Part shown: one piece after another, positions 9,378 to 17,654 of the stretch
Numbering within the stretch: the stretch's first letter is position 1
How the letters are laid out: every line of letters starts with the position of its first letter
Assembly: GCF_040629175.1 (NCBI RefSeq)
Contig: NZ_JBEXUX010000001.1
Location: 62,001-126,000 of the forward strand
Origin: Embleya sp040629175
Lineage (GTDB): Bacteria > Actinomycetota > Actinomycetes > Streptomycetales > Streptomycetaceae
Length of the DNA stretch: 64,000 nt
Reading direction: 5' to 3'
Notes under the pieces: model-generated
The model's database searches: none
The model's input: only the letters and a program-made list of their open reading frames with translations
What the model was told of the DNA's origin: nothing
Position numbers and translations under genes: made by a program

Positions 9378-9425
9378 CACGTGGGCCCGATCACCGTCGG
9401 TTGGTGATCGGGCCCACGTGCGTTT
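9378..9425 (+). terminator. Terminator after tig
   Basis: A perfect 18-bp inverted repeat (9378-9395 with 9403-9420) with a 7-nt loop and only a short T run after it, the GC-rich type of terminator usual in Streptomyces. Confidence 0.8.
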
Positions 9426-9579
9426 CGGCGACCCGAACGAGGCATGTCCGGGCGATTCGGACCCGGCGCGTGACATACGGATCGTGATGACCCGTCACTC
9501 GATCCGCTCCACACGTTGGGTCCGGTGGTCCGAACATCCCGGCCCGGGCCGGGTTCGTCCAAGGCGTACGGGGGATCGC

Positions 9580-9723
9580 ATGGGCGCTGATTTCGGAGTC
9601 GACCTCGCCTGGTTGCGGGGGATGGTGGGCGTCTTCAACGGCTGCGCGGAAAGCGCCGAGCGGGCGCTGCACGCCCTGGAGGAGACCGGTCCCATCCGGA
9701 TGGGACCCCACAGGACCGGATGA
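9580..9723 (+). CDS. Short ORF resembling the N-terminus of a WXG100/ESAT-6-like protein (possibly broken)
   Basis: 47 residues beginning MGADFGVDLAWLRGMVG with GGGGG 5 nt before the ATG. The amphipathic helical start and the turn-like ETGPIRMGP are reminiscent of the first helix of small WXG100-type proteins, but the ORF stops where the second helix should begin. The following sequence does not restore a convincing second half in any frame. It may be a decayed gene or a small protein of unknown function. The family suggestion is weak. Confidence 0.3.
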   Translation: MGADFGVDLAWLRGMVGVFNGCAESAERALHALEETGPIRMGPHRTG

Positions 9724-10179
9724 ACCAGGTGCGCGGACGGTTGGCCGGGACCACGCCGGTGGTCGGCCAGGAGATCACCGATCTGCCGCGGTACCTGGTT
9801 CTCGACGCCCGGGTCCGGCGGCGTGGCGGCCTCCGTCGTCCTGCGGCCCGCGGTCGAGCCGAGCACCTCGACCGAGCCGCGCAGCGCGCCGACCGCGCCG
9901 ACCCGGGCTCCGGAGCCGGGCTCCTGAACCATGTACATCCGCGGGTCCCGGGCGGCTCCGGCGCTCTACTTCTACGTGGGCGACCCCGACGCACGAGTCG
10001 TCCACCCCTTCCACCGCACCGGACGGTGACCCGCGCCGGACCGTGACCCACGCCGCCGCCCGCGCCCACCGCGACGCCCGGCCCACCCCGACGCGGCGCC
10101 GCACCCCGACCCCGGGACCGCCCTCGCCCGCCGTGACGATCCGCGCGACTACCCCGTTACCGCCCGGATATCGCCCTGC
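9724..10179. other. Gap before clpP1, no confident gene
   Basis: Open frames exist on both strands because of the base composition, but none has a plausible protein sequence from start to stop. A stretch at 9931-10029 reads ALYFYVGDPDARVVHPFHRTG and looks like the tail of a lost protein, with a stop codon immediately before it. Confidence 0.35.
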
Positions 10180-10195
10180 TGCGCTCTGGGCGAAC
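10180..10195 (-). promoter_or_regulatory. ClgR operator upstream of clpP1P2
   Basis: On the minus strand this reads GTTCGC-N5-GCG exactly (GTTCGCCCAGAGCGCA), the box described for ClgR, the activator of clpP1clpP2 in Streptomyces and related actinobacteria. It lies about 143 bp upstream of the clpP1 start, and I saw no comparable site at the other clp genes in the window. Confidence 0.7.
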
Positions 10196-10337
10196 AGTCC
10201 TGAGTCTGGGATGGCCTGCGACGATCCGCGCGTTAGGGTCGCTGTACGAAGGGGGTCACCCGCCACAAACGCAGGTGCCTCCCAAGGTCGACTTCGTGAC
10301 GGCTCGGGATTGCCGTCGGAAACGAGCAGGTGGATAC

Positions 10338-10979
10338 GTGACGAATCCGCAGATCGTGACTCCGGGGCTCGCGGTGCCCACTTCGCGTGCATCTCAGCCG
10401 GGTGGGATGGGGCTCGACGACCAGGTCTACAACCGGTTGCTGCGCGAGCGGATCATCTTCCTCGGCTCGGTGGTCGAGGACCAGATCGCCAACGCGATTT
10501 CCGCCCAGCTCCTGTTGCTGAACGCAGAGGACCCGGAAAAGGACATCTGGCTCTACGTCAACTCGCCCGGTGGTTCCATCACCGCCGGCATGGCGATCTA
10601 CGACACGATGCAGTGGATCAGCAACGATGTCGCGACCGTCGCGATGGGCCTGGCCGCCTCGATGGGCCAGTTCCTGTTGACCGCCGGAGCCCCCGGCAAG
10701 CGCATCGCGCTCGCCAACTCCGAGATCCTGATGCACCAGCCGTCCGCCGGTCTCGGTGGTTCGGCGTCGGACATCAAGATCCAGGCCGAGCAGCTCCTGC
10801 GCACCAAGCGCAAGATGACTCGCCTGATCGCGCACCATTCCGGGCAGACCCCCGAGAAGATCGAGCACGACTCGGACCGCGACCGCTGGTTCTCCGCCGA
10901 GGAGGCCAAGGAATACGGCCTGGTGGACCACGTGGTTCGCAGTGCGGCCGAGGTGCCCAACACCGGCAGCACGAGCTGA
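10338..10979 (+). CDS. clpP1: ATP-dependent Clp protease proteolytic subunit 1
   Basis: Serine peptidase subunit that forms the degradation barrel together with ClpP2 and works with ClpX or ClpC. 213 residues. The catalytic Ser is in GLAASMGQF (about 108) and the His in LMHQPSAG (about 133). The acidic member of the triad lies in the HDSDRDRWFSAEEA segment. SPGGSITAGMAIYDTM is diagnostic. The GTG at 10338 is preferred because AGGTGG precedes it and it gives a short N-terminal propeptide as in Streptomyces ClpP1; the frame is open further up to 10275. It is the first gene of the clpP1-clpP2 pair, 106 bp before clpP2, under a likely ClgR box. Confidence 0.96.
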   Translation: MTNPQIVTPGLAVPTSRASQPGGMGLDDQVYNRLLRERIIFLGSVVEDQIANAISAQLLLLNAEDPEKDIWLYVNSPGGSITAGMAIYDTMQWISNDVATVAMGLAASMGQFLLTAGAPGKRIALANSEILMHQPSAGLGGSASDIKIQAEQLLRTKRKMTRLIAHHSGQTPEKIEHDSDRDRWFSAEEAKEYGLVDHVVRSAAEVPNTGSTS

Positions 10980-11085
10980 TATCGGCGCCCCGACACCGCT
11001 GACACGTCGGCCGAACCAGCCCCGGTCAGCTTCAGGTCGCCCAGCCACTGAGTCGAGTCCGCAGTCCCGGAGGGCTGAGATTTCC

Positions 11086-11748
11086 ATGAATGACAATCTG
11101 TTCCACCGGCCCGAGGGCCTGGCACCGATGGCCTCGCGCAGCGCCGAGAGCCGTTACGTCCTGCCGCGCTTCATCGAGCGCACGTCGCAGGGCATCCGCG
11201 AGCAGGACCCGTACACCAAGCTGTTCGAAGAGCGCATCATCTTCCTGGGTGTCCAGGTCGACGACGCGTCCGCGAACGACGTGATGGCGCAGCTCCTGAC
11301 GCTCGAGTCGATGGACCCCGATCGGGACATCTCGATCTACATCAACTCGCCCGGCGGTTCCTTCACCGCGCTGACGGCCATCTACGACACGATGCAGTTC
11401 GTGCGCCCCGACATCCAGACGGTGTGCATGGGCCAGGCGGCCTCCGCCGCCGCCGTTCTGCTCGCCGCGGGAACTCCGGGCAAGCGAATGGCGCTGCCGA
11501 ACTCCCGCATCCTCATCCACCAGCCGTACAGTGAAACCGGGCGCGCGCAAGTCAGCGACCTGGAGATCCAGGCTCGTGAGATCCAGCGCATGCGCACCAT
11601 GCTGGAAACCATGCTCGCGCAGCACAGCACGAGGCCGATCGAGCAGGTTCGCGACGACATCGAGCGCGACAAGATTCTGACGGCCGAAGAGGCGCTCGCG
11701 TACGGCCTCATCGACGAGATCACCGCACCTCGGAAGGTCGTCGGCTAG
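11086..11748 (+). CDS. clpP2: ATP-dependent Clp protease proteolytic subunit 2
   Basis: Second ClpP subunit, 220 residues, paralogue of the upstream gene. The catalytic Ser is in GQAASAAAVLL (about 120) and the His in LIHQPYSE (about 145); the acidic residue lies in DDIERDKILTAEEAL. The actinobacterial heteromeric ClpP1P2 needs both subunits. The ATG at 11086 follows a GGAGGG ribosome site and gives MNDNLFHRPEG; the open frame to 10942 overlaps clpP1 and is not needed. A hairpin without a U-tract sits 10 nt after the stop, then clpX follows 150 bp on. Confidence 0.96.
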   Translation: MNDNLFHRPEGLAPMASRSAESRYVLPRFIERTSQGIREQDPYTKLFEERIIFLGVQVDDASANDVMAQLLTLESMDPDRDISIYINSPGGSFTALTAIYDTMQFVRPDIQTVCMGQAASAAAVLLAAGTPGKRMALPNSRILIHQPYSETGRAQVSDLEIQAREIQRMRTMLETMLAQHSTRPIEQVRDDIERDKILTAEEALAYGLIDEITAPRKVVG

Positions 11749-11757
11749 TGTCCCCGC

Positions 11758-11783
11758 CCGGTCGGCGGCTTGCCGCCGACCGG
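11758..11783 (+). terminator. Hairpin after clpP2
   Basis: A 12-bp perfect GC-rich inverted repeat with a two-base turn (11770-11771), no U-tract. It may end or attenuate the clpP1P2 transcript before clpX. Confidence 0.55.
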
Positions 11784-11900
11784 ACAACGGTGACCGGTTG
11801 ATGGTCAAAACCGGGGGATCGGAGATTCCGGCGGGGTACCGTCGAAAGACCAGGCACCAGGTCCGGGACATCCGGGGCCCAGGCGAAGGAGATGCACCTC

Positions 11901-13181
11901 GTGGCACGCATCGGTGACGGTGGCGACCTGCTCAAGTGCTCGTTCTGCGGAAAGAGCCAGAAGCAGGTGAAGAAGCTCATTGCCGGTCCGGGTGTCTACA
12001 TCTGTGACGAGTGCATCGACCTGTGCAACGAGATCATCGAGGAGGAGCTCTCCGAGTCCTCCGAGTTGAAGTTCGAGGAGCTCCCCAAGCCACGGGAGAT
12101 CTACGAGTTCCTCGACGGCTACGTGGTCGGGCAGGAAGTCGCCAAGAAGGCGCTCTCGGTGGCGGTGTACAACCACTACAAGCGGGTCCAGGCCGGCGAG
12201 TCGGCCAAGGCGTCCCGCGACGACGGCGTCGAACTGGCCAAGTCGAACATCCTGCTGCTCGGGCCGACCGGCTGTGGCAAGACGCTGCTGGCGCAGACCC
12301 TGGCCCGGATGCTGAACGTACCGTTCGCCATCGCCGACGCGACCGCGCTCACCGAGGCGGGCTACGTCGGCGAAGACGTCGAGAACATCCTGCTGAAGCT
12401 GATCCAGGCGGCCGACTACGACGTCAAGAAGGCCGAGACCGGGATCATCTACATCGACGAGGTCGACAAGATCGCTCGCAAGAGCGAGAACCCGTCGATC
12501 ACCCGCGACGTGTCCGGTGAGGGCGTCCAACAGGCGCTGCTGAAGATCATCGAGGGCACCACCGCGAGTGTGCCGCCGCAGGGCGGGCGCAAGCACCCGC
12601 ACCAGGAGTTCATCCAGATCGACACGACGAACGTGTTGTTCATCGTGGGCGGCGCGTTCGCCGGCCTGGAGAAGATCATCGAGGGCCGGGTCGGCCGCAA
12701 GGGCATCGGCTTCGGCGCGCAGATCCGCTCCAAGCGCGATGTGGAGAGCGCCGACTCGTTCGCCGACGTGATGCCCGAGGACCTGCTGAAGTTCGGCATG
12801 ATCCCGGAGTTCATCGGTCGGCTTCCGGTACTCACCTCGGTGCACAACCTGGATCGCGAGGCGCTCATCCAGATCCTGACCGAGCCCAAGAACGCGCTGG
12901 TGAAGCAGTACCGCCGGCTGTTCGAACTCGACGGTGTCGAGCTGGACTTCGAGATGGAGGCGCTGGAGGCGATCGCCGACCAGGCGATCATGCGCGGCAC
13001 CGGTGCGCGTGGCCTGCGGGCGATCCTCGAAGAGGTGCTCCAGTCGGTGATGTACGAGGTCCCCTCCCGCAAGGACGTGGCCCGCGTCGTGGTCACCGAC
13101 CAGGTGGTCCTCAAGCACGTCAACCCCACGCTGGTACCGCGCGACGTGGTCAAGCGCGAGCGGCGCGACAAGAGCGCCTGA
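11901..13181 (+). CDS. clpX: ATP-dependent Clp protease ATP-binding subunit ClpX
   Basis: AAA+ unfoldase that recognises substrates and threads them into ClpP. 426 residues. The N-terminal C4 zinc finger has Cys at about 13, 16, 35 and 38 (CSFC ... CDEC). Walker A is GPTGCGKT (121-128), Walker B IIYIDEVDKI, and the pore loop GYVGEDVE. The sensor/arginine-finger region continues to TGARGLRAILEEVL near the C-terminus. The GTG at 11901 is chosen because AAGGAG ends 9 nt before it and the protein then starts VARIGDGG as in relatives; the ATG at 11892 directly abuts the ribosome site. It converges on the minus-strand gene at 13203. Confidence 0.97.
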   Translation: MARIGDGGDLLKCSFCGKSQKQVKKLIAGPGVYICDECIDLCNEIIEEELSESSELKFEELPKPREIYEFLDGYVVGQEVAKKALSVAVYNHYKRVQAGESAKASRDDGVELAKSNILLLGPTGCGKTLLAQTLARMLNVPFAIADATALTEAGYVGEDVENILLKLIQAADYDVKKAETGIIYIDEVDKIARKSENPSITRDVSGEGVQQALLKIIEGTTASVPPQGGRKHPHQEFIQIDTTNVLFIVGGAFAGLEKIIEGRVGRKGIGFGAQIRSKRDVESADSFADVMPEDLLKFGMIPEFIGRLPVLTSVHNLDREALIQILTEPKNALVKQYRRLFELDGVELDFEMEALEAIADQAIMRGTGARGLRAILEEVLQSVMYEVPSRKDVARVVVTDQVVLKHVNPTLVPRDVVKRERRDKSA

Positions 13182-13202
13182 GCCGAGCGGCGCCGGACCG
13201 TC

Positions 13203-13850
13203 CTAGCGGGCACTGCCCGCGTACACGTTCGCGATCACCAGTCGGGCGTGGGCGACGCCGGCCCCGTCGCTGACGTAGACGAGGTCCTGCTCGTCGCCCC
13301 ACAGACACATCGCCGTGGCGGGGTTGCTCCAGCAGCGGAGCAACCCCGGCGGGCCGGGCACGGCCGGGTCCTCGGTCACCGGCACCGCCGGCACGAAGTC
13401 CCGGACGTAGATCGCAGGCGCGGTGTCCCGCCTGGTGGCCAGCGTCAGCAACACCGTCTCGCTGGTCCGTCCGCCACCGAAGACCTCGGTTCGCACGCCC
13501 GTGAAGGTACGCCCCATCGTCGCGTCGAGTTCGCCGACCGCGGTCGGCAGCGCGCTCCGGGCCACCGGACCCCTGGCCTCGATCGTGGCCGGCATCGCGA
13601 GCGGCCCGGCGACCCGCCCGGCGACCGGCGCGGTCGGCAGGCCGCGCGGCCGACGCGGGCCGTCGTCGCCGGGGTCGAGGAAGACCAGCACGACCACCAC
13701 CGCGGCGAGCACCACCAGCACGCTGCCCAGCACGCCCGCCACGAGCGCGAACCGGTCCCGCGAACCGCGCGGCGCTCGGCCCGGCGGACCGGTCGGATAC
13801 CCCGCCCCGCCGGTCCCGGGCCCCTGCCACCCGTCGTATCCGTCGCTCAT
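13203..13850 (-). CDS. Single-pass membrane protein of unknown function
   Basis: 215 residues. The N-terminal cytoplasmic stretch is rich in Gly and Pro, one membrane segment follows (FALVAGVLGSVLVVLAAVVV, about 34-53), then an extracellular domain. The C-terminal part has two cysteines in the pattern C-x8-CLWGD, and the neighbouring lipoprotein gene has C-x12-CGWAD at the equivalent place, so the two probably share a fold. The ATG at 13850 is preferred over 13880 because of the G-rich ribosome site before it. No recognised family. Confidence 0.65.
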   Translation of the reverse strand: MSDGYDGWQGPGTGGAGYPTGPPGRAPRGSRDRFALVAGVLGSVLVVLAAVVVVLVFLDPGDDGPRRPRGLPTAPVAGRVAGPLAMPATIEARGPVARSALPTAVGELDATMGRTFTGVRTEVFGGGRTSETVLLTLATRRDTAPAIYVRDFVPAVPVTEDPAVPGPPGLLRCWSNPATAMCLWGDEQDLVYVSDGAGVAHARLVIANVYAGSAR

Positions 13851-13964
13851 CGCCCCCACCGCCCCGTGGTCCGGCCGCATGTCGTCGGCACCCGGTACAA
13901 CGACGGTACGACCGGGAAGCGACGCGCGAACCGGGGTCGGCGCCCGCGCGTCGCCGACGGCGCG

Positions 13965-14669
13965 CTACTTCTCCAGATCCGCGCGCATCGCCTTGAACTT
14001 CGCCGCCGCCTGGTCCGCCGACGACTGCTCGAAATAGGCCACGGCCGTCGTGTACCGATCCGCCCACCCGCAGATCGCCGCCGGTTGCGCGACCGAGGCC
14101 GGCATGCACTCCAGCGTGCCGCCCAGTTGCCCCGGGTCGTAGTCCTTCATCGTCGCCCCGTCCGGGACGCTGCCGCCGCTGCCGTTCACGTACTCGACCA
14201 TGCCGCGCACCATGTGCTCCAGCCGCTTGCCGTCGATCCCGGTCAGCCCGTCCACGCCGACGAACAACACCGAGCGCGGGCCCGCCGAGCTTGCGCCGAA
14301 CGCCGCGACCAGGACGTTGTTGGTGGGGTGACGCACCTCGCCCGGGTCGACCGGAACGTCGGTGGGCCCGCCGGCGAGCAGCTTGGCCAGGCCGCCGGCC
14401 CGGGCGGACGGCTGGAGTCTGCGCGGCCCGGCCGAGGTCGGCCGCGCGGACGGGGCCGAGGTCGAGGGTTTCGCCGTGCCCGGCTCGCCCTTGGCCGACG
14501 GTACGGACGCCGGGCTCACCGCGGGGTCGACCGGCCCCGCCGTCGTGGCGACCGGCGGGCCGCTCCGGTCGTCCTTGTCCCCGTCCTTGGCCTGACAACC
14601 CGTCAGTGCGGACACGCCGAGCACCGAAACGGTGACGGCGGCAAACAGTGTGGAAGTGCGAGCGCGCAC
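13965..14669 (-). CDS. Secreted lipoprotein of unknown function
   Basis: 234 residues with a clear signal peptide and lipobox (VLGVSALTGC), then a long Ser/Thr/Pro/Ala linker to about residue 90. The extracellular domain ends with a C-x12-CGWADRYTTAVAYF pattern shared in form with the adjacent membrane protein. The GTG at 14669 has GGGGGGA at good distance upstream. Same strand as the gene at 13203, 114 bp apart, likely one unit. No function assigned; both may be surface sensors or substrate-binding proteins. Confidence 0.7.
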   Translation of the reverse strand: MRARTSTLFAAVTVSVLGVSALTGCQAKDGDKDDRSGPPVATTAGPVDPAVSPASVPSAKGEPGTAKPSTSAPSARPTSAGPRRLQPSARAGGLAKLLAGGPTDVPVDPGEVRHPTNNVLVAAFGASSAGPRSVLFVGVDGLTGIDGKRLEHMVRGMVEYVNGSGGSVPDGATMKDYDPGQLGGTLECMPASVAQPAAICGWADRYTTAVAYFEQSSADQAAAKFKAMRADLEK

Positions 14670-14916
14670 GAAAATCCCCCCGGATTCACGAAATCATCGA
14701 TACCCGGGCCGCCCGCGGCGCTTCGACCGATGCCCCCATCGTCGAAACCGGAACCGACCCAGGGCGCGACAGTAGCGCCCGCCCGCAACCGGTGGAACGG
14801 CGCCGGAACGGCGGTGACACCACGGTGACAAGGGCGGGACGCCCTCATCGACAAACGGAACGTCGCCGTCGACGCGGGCTCACCCCGCCGCGTCCAAGGT
14901 GCCCGCGCGCCTTCCG

Positions 14917-14922
14917 TAGACT
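14917..14922 (+). promoter_or_regulatory. Candidate -10 for leaderless valS transcript
   Basis: TAGACT followed by exactly 6 nt and the GTG start; no ribosome site fits between, so transcription probably begins at the start codon. Confidence 0.5.
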
Positions 14923-14928
14923 GGGGCG

Positions 14929-17562
14929 GTGACCGAGAACACCACTCCCGCAGCCGCTGCCGCCGAGCAGCCGCAGGCCCTTCCCTCCCAGTACACCCCC
15001 GCCGAGGTAGAGGGGAAGCTGTACGAGCGCTGGGTAGCCGCGGGTTGGTTCGAGGCCGACGCCAAGAGCGACAAGCCGCCGTACACGATCGTCATCCCGC
15101 CGCCGAACGTCACCGGACAACTGCACCTGGGCCACGCGTTCCAGCACACGCTGATGGACGCGCTCACCCGCCGCAAGCGCATGCAGGGCTTCGAGGCGCT
15201 GTGGTTGCCCGGCATGGACCACGCCGGCATCGCCACCCAGAACGTGGTCGAGCGCGAGCTGGCCAAGGAGAGCAAGTCGCGGCACGACCTGGGCCGCGAG
15301 GCGTTCGTGGAGCGGGTCTGGCAGTGGAAGGAAGAGTACGGCGGCAAGATCCTCGGCCAGATGCGTCGCCTCGGCGACGGCGTGGACTGGTCGCGTGAGC
15401 GCTTCACCATGGACGAGGGCCTGTCCCAGGCCGTGCAGACCATCTTCAAGCGGCTCTACGACGACGAGCTGATCTACCGCGCCGAGCGCATCATCAACTG
15501 GTGCCCGCGCTGCCTGACCGCGATCTCCGACATCGAGGTCGAGCACCAGGACGACGACGGCGAACTGGTCTCGATCCGCTACGGCGACGGGGACGACGCG
15601 ATCGTGGTGGCCACCACGCGCGCCGAGACGATGCTCGGCGACACCGCCGTCGCGGTGCACCCGAGCGACGAGCGGTACGCGCACCTGGTCGGCACCGAGA
15701 TCGAACTGCCGCTCACCGGGCGGCGGATCCCGATCGTGGCGGACGAGCACGTGGACCCCGAGTTCGGCACCGGCGCGGTCAAGGTGACCCCGGCGCACGA
15801 CCCGAACGACTTCGAGATCGGCCGTCGGCACAACCTGCCGATGCCCTCGGTGATGAACGAGCGGGCGATCATCACGGTGCACGGCCCGTTCGAGGGCCTG
15901 GACCGCTACGAGGCGCGGTTCGCGATCGTGGCCGCGCTGCGCGAGCAGGGTCGGATCGTCGCCGAGAAGCGCCCGTACACGCACGCGGTCGGGCACTGCT
16001 CGCGCTGCAAGACCACGGTCGAGCCGCGGCTGTCCATGCAGTGGTGGGTCAGGGTCGAGCCGCTGGCCAAGGCGGCCGGCGACGCGGTGCGCGACGGCCG
16101 GGTGGCCATCCACCCGCAGGAGTTGGCCGGGCGCTACTTCGGCTGGGTCGACAACATGCACGACTGGTGCATCTCGCGGCAGCTCTGGTGGGGTCACCGG
16201 ATCCCGGTCTGGTACGGCCCGAACGGCGAGACGGTCTGCGTGGGCCCGAACGACGAGCCGCCCACCGGCGAGGGCTGGACGCAGGACAGCGACGTGCTCG
16301 ACACGTGGTTCTCCTCCGCGCTGTGGCCGTTCTCCACGCTGGGCTGGCCCGAGCAGACCGCCGACCTGGCCAAGTTCTATCCGACCGACGTGCTGCTCAC
16401 CGGGCACGACATCATCTTCTTCTGGGTCGCCCGGATGATGATGTTCGGGCTGTACGCGATGGACGGGCAGGCGCCGTTCCACACCATCACGCTCACCGGC
16501 CTGGTCCGCGACCAGTTCGGCAAGAAGATGTCCAAGTCGTTCGGCAACGTGGTCGACCCGATCGACTGGATGGACGCGTATGGTACCGACGCGCTGCGCT
16601 TCACCCTGGCCCGCGGCGCCAACCCGGGCACCGACGTGCCGATCGGTGAGGACTGGGTCCAGGGCTCGCGCAACTTCTGCAACAAGATCTGGAACGCCAC
16701 CCGATTCGCGCTGATGAACGGCGCCACCGTCGAGGGCCCGATGCCGGCCGCCGAGCAGCTCTCGGCGACCGACCGTTGGATCCTGTCCCGGCTGGACGCG
16801 GTCGTGGCGGAGGTGGACGCGTACTACGAGGACTACCAGTTCGCGAAGCTCTCCGACACGCTGTTCCACTTCGCCTGGGACGAGGTCTTCGACTGGTACG
16901 TCGAGCTGGCCAAGCTGCCGCTGAACGGCGACGACGAGGCCGCCGCGCAGGCCACCCGGCGGGTCCTGGGCCACGTCCTGGACGTGACGCTGCGGCTGCT
17001 GCACCCGATCGTGCCGTTCGTCACCGAGGAGTTGTGGACCACGCTCACCGGCGGCGAGTCGCTCGTGCCGGCCCGGTGGCCGACGCCCGGCGGGTTCGCC
17101 GACCCGGCCGCCGAGGCCGAGATCACCACGCTCCAGCAGGTGATCACCGAGGTCCGCCGGTTCCGCTCGGACCAGGGCCTCAAGCCCGGCCAGCGGGTGC
17201 CGGCCAACATCTCGCTCGCGGGCACCGCGATCGCCGCGCACGAGGCGGCGCTGCGTCAACTGGCCCGCTGCACACCGGCCGGCGAGGGCTTCTCGGCGAC
17301 CACGTCCTTCCCGGTCGCGGGTGCGGTGATCGAGCTGGACCTCTCCGGCGCGATCGACTTCGTCGCCGAGCGCAAGCGCCTGTCCAAGGACCTGGCCGAG
17401 GCGGAGAAGGTCCGCGACGTGAACACCAAAAAGCTCGGCAACGCGGGCTTCCTGGCCAAGGCCGCCCCCGACGTGGTGGACAAGGTCCGGGACAAGCTGA
17501 CCGGCGCCGAGGCCGACATCGAACGCATCAAGGGCCAGCTCGACCGGCTGCCCACCGCCTGA
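14929..17562 (+). CDS. valS: Valyl-tRNA synthetase
   Basis: Charges tRNA-Val with valine. 877 residues, normal for a class Ia synthetase of this type. The HIGH-type motif is HLGHA (66-70) after PPNVTGQ, and the KMSKS motif is at 533-537. The editing (CP1) domain between them includes VVATTRAETMLGDTA, the motif for hydrolysis of mischarged Thr. The C-terminal tRNA-binding coiled coil ends in DIERIKGQLDRLPTA. The GTG start is preceded by a -10-like TAGACT with leaderless spacing rather than a Shine-Dalgarno sequence. A large hairpin separates it from folC. Confidence 0.98.
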   Translation: MTENTTPAAAAAEQPQALPSQYTPAEVEGKLYERWVAAGWFEADAKSDKPPYTIVIPPPNVTGQLHLGHAFQHTLMDALTRRKRMQGFEALWLPGMDHAGIATQNVVERELAKESKSRHDLGREAFVERVWQWKEEYGGKILGQMRRLGDGVDWSRERFTMDEGLSQAVQTIFKRLYDDELIYRAERIINWCPRCLTAISDIEVEHQDDDGELVSIRYGDGDDAIVVATTRAETMLGDTAVAVHPSDERYAHLVGTEIELPLTGRRIPIVADEHVDPEFGTGAVKVTPAHDPNDFEIGRRHNLPMPSVMNERAIITVHGPFEGLDRYEARFAIVAALREQGRIVAEKRPYTHAVGHCSRCKTTVEPRLSMQWWVRVEPLAKAAGDAVRDGRVAIHPQELAGRYFGWVDNMHDWCISRQLWWGHRIPVWYGPNGETVCVGPNDEPPTGEGWTQDSDVLDTWFSSALWPFSTLGWPEQTADLAKFYPTDVLLTGHDIIFFWVARMMMFGLYAMDGQAPFHTITLTGLVRDQFGKKMSKSFGNVVDPIDWMDAYGTDALRFTLARGANPGTDVPIGEDWVQGSRNFCNKIWNATRFALMNGATVEGPMPAAEQLSATDRWILSRLDAVVAEVDAYYEDYQFAKLSDTLFHFAWDEVFDWYVELAKLPLNGDDEAAAQATRRVLGHVLDVTLRLLHPIVPFVTEELWTTLTGGESLVPARWPTPGGFADPAAEAEITTLQQVITEVRRFRSDQGLKPGQRVPANISLAGTAIAAHEAALRQLARCTPAGEGFSATTSFPVAGAVIELDLSGAIDFVAERKRLSKDLAEAEKVRDVNTKKLGNAGFLAKAAPDVVDKVRDKLTGAEADIERIKGQLDRLPTA

Positions 17563-17567
17563 CCCGA

Positions 17568-17612
17568 CCGGCCGCGCGGCCTCGGGCACACCCACCCGGG
17601 CCGCGCGGCCGG
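17568..17612 (+). terminator. Strong hairpin between valS and folC
   Basis: A 14-bp perfect arm (17568-17581 with 17599-17612) continued by 4 more pairs inside, no U-tract. It starts 5 nt after the valS stop. Confidence 0.6.
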
Positions 17613-17654
17613 CCGCAAGGCAATCCCAGCTCCCGCAGAACTCGATCAGAACCG

